A stretch of 42,750 nt of DNA from CAZJDM01 sp964544765 (GTDB lineage: Bacteria; Bdellovibrionota_B; Oligoflexia; CAYFLR01), in NCBI GenBank assembly GCA_964544765.1, contig CAZJDM010000017.1, forward strand, positions 1 to 42,750. The letters run 5' to 3'. Positions 36,288 to 42,750 of this stretch are shown here, piece after piece (the stretch's first letter is position 1; each line of letters begins with the position of its first letter). The translations under genes and the position numbers were made by a program. The notes under the pieces were generated by a model, which worked only from the letters and a program-made list of their open reading frames with translations, searched no databases and was not told where the DNA came from.

Positions 36288-37631
36288 ATGAATAAAAACA
36301 GGGTTATGATTTACAAAAGACCAAAAACCTTTTTTTATAAGCTATTAATTACTATTTTACTTTTAATTATAACCTCTTACCCCCTACACACTTTCCCTTT
36401 TCATCCATTAAGAAATACACTAAAAACTAAGAAAATGATCCGTAATCAAATAGAATTCCTAAATAAAAGACTCAAACAGTCAAAGGAATTTCAAGGTAAA
36501 TTGCAGGAAGTCAAGGAAGAAGCAGATCAAAGTTTCTATGGTTTCACCGCTATCTTTAGCGTGGTGTCAATGTTGATTTACATTTACACCATTAGAGGTA
36601 TGAATAGATCATTTATTCCGGTAAAGACTTGGTATTCCTCCAGTGCCGCAGATCCCGAAAATCAACGCTTATTCGCAGAAAGAACTTTACAGGGACAAGA
36701 TCCCGCTGATATGAACAGAGATCCTGCTCATATGGACAGACTCAGAATAGAAGAGCCTACCTTGCTCAGACCTGATCCCCCCATAAACACAGGTTATCCC
36801 ATAGAACTCTTAACTAGTCCCTTTCCTCACTCTGAACTTCCTCCTGGTTCACAGAGCAATCCCGAAAATAACCGTCAATCAGTACCAAATCAACCAGATC
36901 ACCAGTCAATTAGAAAACCAGTTGGGTCCCCCACCCTCAGTACAACTATAGCAACCAGTGAAGATAGTACCCTAGAACAACCATCAGATAAAAAAAAGAA
37001 GAGAGTGAAAAGAAAAGAAATTAAAAATCCCACTAAAAGAGAATTACTCGCCTCCTTACTTCCTTATGTACCTGAATCACCAGCATGCCAACAACTAAAG
37101 TTAAATAGAAAAACCACCTATATACCAGGAGTTCTTTCTAGCCGTACAAGTCGAGCCATAACCTTTTCTTTCTTTACTGTACCACTAACCTTTGCAGGCA
37201 TTATTGCGGCAGTCTTTGATGAAAAACACCGAAAGTATAAAGACAATATTGAAAAAACAGTAAGTGAAAATGCTCCTGTATTTGTTGTCCAACCTCTATA
37301 TAATAGATTAACGCGTGAATATCAATTAACCGTTACCCAAACCCCAGTAACCTATCCATCGTCAGTACCTGATACAAGACGGCAATCAATAGATCAATTT
37401 TTTTATAGTCTTATGGATTCATTTAGATCTAGGGAAAAACAAATAAATGATCTATATCAAGACGAACAAAAACGCCTTAATAATGATTGGTATCATGCTG
37501 GCACCTGGGGACTACAACGAAACGTAAAATTCCTGAACACTGTTATTTTAGCAGAAAAAAAGCGCCAACAATTGTATGAACAAGAGATCTCAACCTTAAG
37601 ACATACTTTGGATCAACTAAGTGTTCAATGA
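36288..37631 (+). CDS. Membrane protein of unknown function
   Basis: A 447-residue protein from ATG 36288; ATG 36306 is also possible. The first hydrophobic segment follows a basic start (YKRPKTFFYKLLITILLLIITS). A second is near residues 84-102 (FYGFTAIFSVVSMLIYIYTI) and a third near 290-308 (AITFSFFTVPLTFAGIIAAV). Between the second and third lies a Pro/Asn/Ser-rich, probably disordered region with a KKKKRVKRKE basic patch. Charged, coiled-coil-prone segments follow the first segment and end the protein. I recognise no family. It has its own promoter and meets the next operon tail-to-tail with only four bases between stop codons. No function can be assigned. Confidence 0.7.
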   Translation: MNKNRVMIYKRPKTFFYKLLITILLLIITSYPLHTFPFHPLRNTLKTKKMIRNQIEFLNKRLKQSKEFQGKLQEVKEEADQSFYGFTAIFSVVSMLIYIYTIRGMNRSFIPVKTWYSSSAADPENQRLFAERTLQGQDPADMNRDPAHMDRLRIEEPTLLRPDPPINTGYPIELLTSPFPHSELPPGSQSNPENNRQSVPNQPDHQSIRKPVGSPTLSTTIATSEDSTLEQPSDKKKKRVKRKEIKNPTKRELLASLLPYVPESPACQQLKLNRKTTYIPGVLSSRTSRAITFSFFTVPLTFAGIIAAVFDEKHRKYKDNIEKTVSENAPVFVVQPLYNRLTREYQLTVTQTPVTYPSSVPDTRRQSIDQFFYSLMDSFRSREKQINDLYQDEQKRLNNDWYHAGTWGLQRNVKFLNTVILAEKKRQQLYEQEISTLRHTLDQLSVQ

Positions 37632-37635
37632 TAAT

Positions 37636-39468
37636 CTAATGAGTTAAAGGAAATAATTGAACGTTGATTTGATAAACCTGATCAGGAACTGAATGAGAGG
37701 ATTCATAATTCATAATATCCATTAAAAGGGTATAAATTTTATTTCTAATGGCCGCAGTCATATCTTCCTTGATAAGTAAAGTTAAAGTACAAATAAAACG
37801 TCTCTCAGGAGGGATCAAATCCATCATCTGTTGACTAAGTTCAATCATGCTTTGATGGAACTGTTTTACTGATTTGCCAGTGACCTCCATTTCAGTGGCA
37901 ATATGCTTTTGAGGTAAAATATAACGAGCGTTTCGCGGATCAAACTGAATAAATTTAGCCTTTTTCAATTTTTCTAAACTATCGTTAATTTGTTTCAAGG
38001 TAAACGGCAAGTATAGACGTGATGCGATCCACTCAGCATTAAGCGATGGATTACCTAAATTGAACATTTCCCGCACTAACAAATTAAAACATTCCGACAT
38101 GGCAAAGTTAGATAGTTTTTCCTTAAACTTACACTGCCCCATTTGCTTTTTACGCCGGGTCATAGGGAAAAATTGAAGGTTAAGTTGATGCACTTCATAA
38201 TCATCATTATTATTATCAATAGAAGAAATTATATCATGATTGAAATTTTGAATTTTGGATCTAATCTCGGACACATGATCTTCTGAGATGGCTGTAGTTA
38301 AGGCCTGAAGAAAGCGTCTTTTTTGAGGGATCCTTTCAATTGATTTAAGGGCCAAAGACAATGACTCCTGAAAAAAAGGCTCAAAATCCGAACCACAAAC
38401 CCGATACCTGGAAGGAATAATTTCCTTTGATCTTACCAATTGTTTGGTTTTAGAATCAGAAAATGCCAAAGATACCATTTTTAAATCAACAAAAGTCGCC
38501 AAAGTCTTTTCAATCTTATCCGTCACTAAGGGCCAATATGCTCGTTTTTTGATCCATGCGGATTCTGATTGAAAATCCTTCATTCCCATCAACTCCCATA
38601 AAAGAATTGAATAGAAATCAAAATTAAAAGAATAATCCGTCTGAGGACTAAATCCAATAGCTCCTAATATGATAAGTGGAAGATTAATATTAAGAATATA
38701 GGGTTCATTTTGAGCGCTCATGATGGTTTTACTGATCAAATCATCAAAAATCCGATAAAAATTATTTGAAGTATTTTCTTTTTGTAACTGGGGAATTTGG
38801 TAAGCAATTTGTCGATGGACGTCTTCGAAAAAACCCTCTAAAAATTCCTCTGAAAATTCTATAAACTGCATATCACCAATAATTACATCTATCTGTTGTC
38901 TGGCTAAATCGCTTTTATAATGAGTTTGCTTTTCTCTCCATCGTAGACTAGAGAGTGTTGGTGAAATTTGATACTGATTAATAGTTTCGCCATAAATAAC
39001 ACTTCTATACCAAACTGCGTGTATTTGAGCTGGATGGACCTTCTGGCGAATTCCCTTTTCCTTAAGATACATATTGGTAAATAATTCTATCCACTCAGGG
39101 CGCCAAGATTCTGTACTTTGGGAAGGTGATGTGATCGATATTTTACATAAACCCTTTGATTCTTTAGAAGCTGACGTAATTCGCAATCCTTTCATCTGGG
39201 GATAACCAGCAGCCAATACAACATTAATGGGTTGATCACTTTTGGATAATCGTATTTTCTCCCAAACGATCTTAAGAAGCTGTTCATAGATTTCAAAGCC
39301 TGCCAGGTTTCCAGCACTAAACTCCCTATTCATAACCTTCTTGACTTTTTGATAGTGATGAACTGGAGCAGATAAGAGCTGGTTCATTTGTTCTGGATAC
39401 AAAGTAGCTCTTATCTGCAAAAGTTTCGACGAAAAGGATATTTTTACTGGTGAATTATCCGTATTCAT
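37636..39468 (-). CDS. Protein with two TIGR02147 C-terminal-like modules, no HTH seen
   Basis: A 610-residue cytoplasmic-looking protein with no signal peptide. Residues about 275-440 and 455-610 are two related modules, each like the C-terminal (DUF4423-like) part of TIGR02147 regulators: a [LM]G..[DS][FL]...AWI..R winged-helix-like start, a middle with ERIPQKRRFLQALT or DLIPPERRFICTLT, and an end of YQ[IL]N[VL]QLFP[LM]T. The N-terminal 270 residues are not recognised and show no TIGR02147-type HTH. It is the last gene of a minus-strand operon that begins with a normal TIGR02147 protein ending in the same NIQLFPVT motif. It could be a co-regulator, an anti-regulator pairing through the shared module, or a ligand sensor; all inference. 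Confidence 0.7.
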   Translation of the reverse strand: MNTDNSPVKISFSSKLLQIRATLYPEQMNQLLSAPVHHYQKVKKVMNREFSAGNLAGFEIYEQLLKIVWEKIRLSKSDQPINVVLAAGYPQMKGLRITSASKESKGLCKISITSPSQSTESWRPEWIELFTNMYLKEKGIRQKVHPAQIHAVWYRSVIYGETINQYQISPTLSSLRWREKQTHYKSDLARQQIDVIIGDMQFIEFSEEFLEGFFEDVHRQIAYQIPQLQKENTSNNFYRIFDDLISKTIMSAQNEPYILNINLPLIILGAIGFSPQTDYSFNFDFYSILLWELMGMKDFQSESAWIKKRAYWPLVTDKIEKTLATFVDLKMVSLAFSDSKTKQLVRSKEIIPSRYRVCGSDFEPFFQESLSLALKSIERIPQKRRFLQALTTAISEDHVSEIRSKIQNFNHDIISSIDNNNDDYEVHQLNLQFFPMTRRKKQMGQCKFKEKLSNFAMSECFNLLVREMFNLGNPSLNAEWIASRLYLPFTLKQINDSLEKLKKAKFIQFDPRNARYILPQKHIATEMEVTGKSVKQFHQSMIELSQQMMDLIPPERRFICTLTLLIKEDMTAAIRNKIYTLLMDIMNYESSHSVPDQVYQINVQLFPLTH

Positions 39469-39485
39469 ATTTAATCTTTATTTAT

Positions 39486-39509
39486 GCATTATCCTTGCGC
39501 ATTATCCTT
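39486..39509. repeat. GCATTATCCTT direct repeat
   Basis: Two copies of the 11-mer, at 39486-39496 and 39499-39509, span the gap between the lipoprotein stop and the next gene of the operon. On the minus strand they read AAGGATAATGC. They may arise from slippage; a role in translation coupling is possible but unproven. Confidence 0.6.
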
Positions 39510-40971
39510 ATGCCTCATCTTCTTCTTTTTCAAACTCCAAGTCATCTGTGTCAGCTGTATCCTCATCAAGAACTCCTTCAACATCTAATTCACTGGTATC
39601 AATGTTTCCATCCTTGTCTTTTTTACCCATTTTCAATTTTCTCTTAATATTAAATTTGATTCTTTTAAGAGCTATTCTAACACTACTATCTTGACTTAAG
39701 CTAGAATGAACAATTAGATCAACATCTTCCGATATTCCTAGGCGAGTCTTAATTTTTAGCGCTTTCTTAGCTGCTTGTTCAGCCTTTTTGGCATCCTTCT
39801 TAGCCATTTTTTCTTGAACCTTAGCTGCTATTTCAACATCTAAATCAGCAAGTTTTTCATTTAATCTTTCTAACCTTCGTTCATTAGCCGCGGTTTTAAA
39901 TTTAACCAAATCTACTCCGGCAAACCATTGCTTAATATCAAAAACAATCACGAAATTATTAACCAAGCCTTGTTCTAACGTAAATCCATTATCACCCTTA
40001 ATTTGAATGTTTTCTGATTTATTGTAAAGAACAGCAAAGGTTACTTTTTCTCCATCTTCATCTAAATAATAACCTTCAACATAAAGAACATTACCATTTA
40101 AAGGATCTCCTTCGGTCTCACTGCGATACTTTTTAAGTTTAAATTCAATACGATGAAAAGTACCATCAGTAAGTGATACCTCAGGAAGAGGAGGAGTAAC
40201 CTTACCTGTGATTAAATCAACTACATAGGGTCCAGTGAATTTAGTATCTTTATCCAACTCTGCTTCTTTTTCATATTCCAACTCTTCAGTCTTTTTACGA
40301 TCAGCTTTTTTCTTATCTTTGGCGGCCTTATCTGATGATCCAGTACTAGTCGATGTACTTGTGTCTGAATCAGTTGATGAACTGGTTGCTGTATCTGACG
40401 CGGAATCTCCGCTATTACCTTTATCCTTATCCTTTGCGGCCATTAAACTTGCGGTACTTCCGCCGTCTAATTCATTTACTAACTCATCATCTTCCTCTTT
40501 ATCTTGAGCTTTTCCTCTTTCATGAACTTTCTTTTTTAGTTCTTTTTCTTCCGCTGAGGGTTCTTTACTAGCCTTAATTTTAATCATGGCTATATTAACT
40601 TTGGCCACAGTGATATGAATACCATTGGCTAATATTACTTCAGTGTCATCTTCACTATCAGCTGAATTCACCAAATTGTAACTTTTGTCGGTGTCTCCAG
40701 CAAAAGATAGCTTCATGGAAGCGCTAGCGCCCGAAGAATCACTAGGTGCTGCAGAATTAACGGGAGAAATGGATGAATAAAAAGTTCCAACACTGGTAGC
40801 GATATCATCGCCTGAACTCTCTTCTTGAGGAGTATCATCATCTGGCGAGCCTACAAAGGCTCCACAAGCAGACAAAGATATCGTTAAAATACCTGCCATT
40901 AAAAACATCAAAAAAGCTCCGAACCAATTCATGTTTTTAATTTTACCTTGTGTAATTAATCTTGTTTTCAT
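39508..40971 (-). CDS. Low-complexity lipoprotein, distantly DUF4382-like
   Basis: A 487-residue lipoprotein: lipobox LSAC near residue 36, then GAFVGSPDDD, matching the CGSLIGNPDDD of the next gene upstream in the operon. Short blocks (ITVAKVNIAMIKIKAS and YVVDLITGKVTPPLPEVSL) recall the DUF4382 pattern, but a Ser/Thr/Asp/Lys-rich insert at about 165-225 separates them. The C-terminal part (about 365-430) is a Lys/Glu/Ala coiled-coil-like stretch and the tail is strongly acidic. GGAGG precedes the ATG at 40971. It lies 45 bases after the DUF4382 gene and 39 bases before the double-module protein. Probably a surface lipoprotein; function unknown. Confidence 0.8.
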   Translation of the reverse strand: MKTRLITQGKIKNMNWFGAFLMFLMAGILTISLSACGAFVGSPDDDTPQEESSGDDIATSVGTFYSSISPVNSAAPSDSSGASASMKLSFAGDTDKSYNLVNSADSEDDTEVILANGIHITVAKVNIAMIKIKASKEPSAEEKELKKKVHERGKAQDKEEDDELVNELDGGSTASLMAAKDKDKGNSGDSASDTATSSSTDSDTSTSTSTGSSDKAAKDKKKADRKKTEELEYEKEAELDKDTKFTGPYVVDLITGKVTPPLPEVSLTDGTFHRIEFKLKKYRSETEGDPLNGNVLYVEGYYLDEDGEKVTFAVLYNKSENIQIKGDNGFTLEQGLVNNFVIVFDIKQWFAGVDLVKFKTAANERRLERLNEKLADLDVEIAAKVQEKMAKKDAKKAEQAAKKALKIKTRLGISEDVDLIVHSSLSQDSSVRIALKRIKFNIKRKLKMGKKDKDGNIDTSELDVEGVLDEDTADTDDLEFEKEEDEA

Positions 40972-41016
40972 AACATCCTCCTTTTTTAGGAAATGAAAAT
41001 AATCAATAATATATTG

Positions 41017-41886
41017 TCACTCTTCAACATATGTTGTTTCACCTGAAGTAACTGTTATTATTTGATTTATATCTTGATACTGACCATCGGTTTTAAACAA
41101 TCTTATTTTATAATCTCCCGCCGGTAAAAATGACAAAGTAAAATTACCATTCTTAGGTATGGCTGAATTAATTGCGTTATCGCAATCAGAAATAGTGTCT
41201 AATGATGAATCACTTTGATAGGTACATACTACCATAACTTCATCAGAGGTAGAACCTTTTATATTACCAGTCTTTTTATCTTCTAAAAGACGTAAGGTTG
41301 GTTTAAGTATGTATTTACCATTACCGTCTTTTTTCCTACCAGACGAATTACCAGTCAATTTGACCGATTTTCGAAGATCAAAGTCAATGATGAGTTTTAA
41401 TTTTTCACCTTCCGTTATGGTGAATTTGGATTTAATTTTAAGACCGGTTTCAGAACCACTTGGGACGGTAAGTGGATGTTCACTATCATCATCCAAAACG
41501 ATACTACCTGAATTTTGTTCATCCAATATCAATCTAATTTGATTATAATCTCCTGCCTCCAACTCCAATAGCGAAGCAAAGGCTTCAGTCGTTCCATCTT
41601 GAAGTTCTAATAGATCAATTTCCGTAGTAATAGATAAAGGAATATCGATCCATTTATCGCCCTTCTTAGACACTTCCAATCCAGTAATTCTGATATAAAC
41701 ATGAGAAGCAGAATCAATCGGAGCATCGGTTATAGCAAAATCAACTGATCCATAACCCTCACCACCATCATCATCATCCGGATTACCTATTAAGCTGCCA
41801 CAGCTAATATTAAGCAGTTGAAAAAACAAACTGATAATTAAAAACATGATGATATTTATACAATGTTTGGTATTTCTACTTTTCAT
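41017..41886 (-). CDS. DUF4382 domain lipoprotein
   Basis: A 289-residue lipoprotein. The ATG at 41886 (Shine-Dalgarno AAGAGGTG) is preferred to the TTG at 41904, which falls inside the previous stop region. The lipobox NISC is followed by GSLIGNPDDDDGG. Residues about 45-185 match DUF4382: GSVDFAITDAPIDSASHVYI first, then the GDYNQIRLILDE and LIIDFDLRKSV blocks. The last 70 residues look like a carboxypeptidase-regulatory-like or Ig-like beta-sandwich (FTLSFLPAGDYKIRLF). DUF4382 proteins are widespread predicted surface lipoproteins of unknown function. It follows the TIGR02147 regulator gene by 14 bases and is clearly in operon with it. Confidence 0.88.
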   Translation of the reverse strand: MKSRNTKHCINIIMFLIISLFFQLLNISCGSLIGNPDDDDGGEGYGSVDFAITDAPIDSASHVYIRITGLEVSKKGDKWIDIPLSITTEIDLLELQDGTTEAFASLLELEAGDYNQIRLILDEQNSGSIVLDDDSEHPLTVPSGSETGLKIKSKFTITEGEKLKLIIDFDLRKSVKLTGNSSGRKKDGNGKYILKPTLRLLEDKKTGNIKGSTSDEVMVVCTYQSDSSLDTISDCDNAINSAIPKNGNFTLSFLPAGDYKIRLFKTDGQYQDINQIITVTSGETTYVEE

Positions 41887-41900
41887 AACGCACCTCTTAA

Positions 41901-42750
41901 TCAACTTGTTTGAGTTACTGGAAACAATTGAATATTTATTTGATAGATTTCGTTATCTTTTTGGTCATATTCTTCTGATTCCAGTAATTGTTGTTGAAAA
42001 TTTTGAATAATATTTTTTAAAAGTTTAACCTTGAATTTAGGGATACAAATACTAACACCACTTATATCTCTTTCATTCTTCTTAACACGAGTAATGGCTT
42101 GTTTACCATTTTCAATCATCATTTGGTGGAAGCGGGCTATTCCTATTGTACCTAATTGAGGTCCCGTAGAAAAATCTTTTTTGGTTTGAAAATAACAACT
42201 CTTTTCTAGATCGAAGTAAATGAGACCCAACTTTTCTAATAAAGTAAGACTGCTTTTTGCTTGCTCAGGTCTTATTGAAGGAAATATTCGTTTAGCGATC
42301 CAGGCTGGATCCGATTGAAAGTCAGGCAGCCCAACCATATCCCTGATTATCGGATGATACCAACAACTAAAAAACTCTAACATATCTTTATCGTATGTGG
42401 TAGGTAACACCTGAGATTTAATGGCCATAAGAGTATTAAATAACTCTTCACGTTGTTTAATAGATCGAGAATTATTATACTCAACTAGAGTTAAAAAATA
42501 TTTACGCTGCACACCCGTTAATCGCAGTTTTTTTGCAATCACCTGAGCTGCCTTTAAACTTAAGGGTCTTCTCCCCTTGAAGATTTGATTAATAATATTA
42601 GTCGCGGGAAAACCAATATCTAAGCCAAATTGATTATAGGTATAGCTTTTATCATGCTCTTTTAAATCTTGAAAAACTTTTTGCAGATAAATTTTATGAT
42701 AGTCCCTACAAAATGGTAGACATAGTAAATTAATTTTATTCTGGAATAGG
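41901..42750 (-). CDS. TIGR02147-type regulator, N-terminus beyond the window
   Basis: The frame is open to the window edge: residues upstream of the apparent GTG start at 42542 continue as coding (RDYHKIYLQKVFQDLKEHD, then YTYNQFGLDIGFPATNIINQ and FKGRRPLSLKAAQVIAKKL). The HTH region and the LRLTGVQRKYFLTLVEYNNS continuation are those of TIGR02147 proteins. The C-terminal part (SDPAWIAKRIF and onward, ending NIQLFPVTQTS) is the DUF4423-like module also present twice in the protein at 37636. No start codon with a Shine-Dalgarno lies within the window, so the gene is partial. It heads the lipoprotein operon and probably regulates it. Confidence 0.85.
   Translation of the reverse strand, partial: LFQNKINLLCLPFCRDYHKIYLQKVFQDLKEHDKSYTYNQFGLDIGFPATNIINQIFKGRRPLSLKAAQVIAKKLRLTGVQRKYFLTLVEYNNSRSIKQREELFNTLMAIKSQVLPTTYDKDMLEFFSCWYHPIIRDMVGLPDFQSDPAWIAKRIFPSIRPEQAKSSLTLLEKLGLIYFDLEKSCYFQTKKDFSTGPQLGTIGIARFHQMMIENGKQAITRVKKNERDISGVSICIPKFKVKLLKNIIQNFQQQLLESEEYDQKDNEIYQINIQLFPVTQTS

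Noticed and set aside
42542..42544. GTG at 42542 as a true start of the last gene
   Set aside because: The frame continues upstream with a recognisable HTH to the window edge, so the gene is partial.

Overview
The window is AT-rich bacterial DNA with many lipoproteins, long repeat proteins and three TIGR02147-type proteins. TIGR02147 regulators are best known from Bdellovibrio-like bacteria and Fibrobacter. The lipoprotein N-termini (Cys-Gly followed by a G-[NS]-P-D-D-D motif) and the gingipain-like giant protein also suggest a Bdellovibrionota/Oligoflexia-type Gram-negative. That assignment is inferred from gene families; there is no rRNA in the window.

Left edge (1-930): an intergenic segment with interlocking inverted repeats around a hexamer repeat, then a HEPN-MNT toxin-antitoxin pair. 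The HEPN half is broken; the nucleotidyltransferase antitoxin is intact.

Lipid/hydrocarbon block (950-13800, all minus strand). In transcription order: a stand-alone cyclic-nucleotide-binding protein, a 2430-residue PUFA-synthase-type megasynthase (KS-CLF-AT-DH-DH, like PfaC with a fused PfaB-type AT), then oleA, oleB, oleC and oleD. This is a complete head-to-head olefin (OleABCD) pathway placed directly behind a polyunsaturated acyl-chain synthase. The gaps are short and the order of genes follows the order of reactions. No ACP, ketoreductase or enoylreductase is in the window, so PfaA/PfaD-type partners must be encoded elsewhere. The natural prediction is a long polyunsaturated hydrocarbon.

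Middle (13800-21457): a small secreted protein; a secreted 17-ankyrin-repeat protein; an unknown lipoprotein with a clear terminator; two tandem paralogous lipoprotein genes that are each frameshifted; and a TIGR02147 regulator divergent from the giant gene. A conserved element of about 54 bp lies in front of the intact lipoprotein gene and again between the regulator and the giant gene, suggesting shared control.

Giant gene (21458-36196): a 4912-residue predicted lipoprotein with a C25 (gingipain-type) cysteine protease domain, SBBP beta-propeller repeats, 21 tandem Calx-beta domains, two glycine-rich beta-helix-like modules and a second SBBP block. It looks like a cell-surface protease/adhesin.

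Right end (36228-42750): an unknown membrane protein behind a near-consensus promoter, then a minus-strand operon running from a TIGR02147 regulator (cut by the window edge) through a DUF4382 lipoprotein and a second low-complexity lipoprotein to a protein with two TIGR02147 C-terminal-like modules and no recognisable DNA-binding domain.
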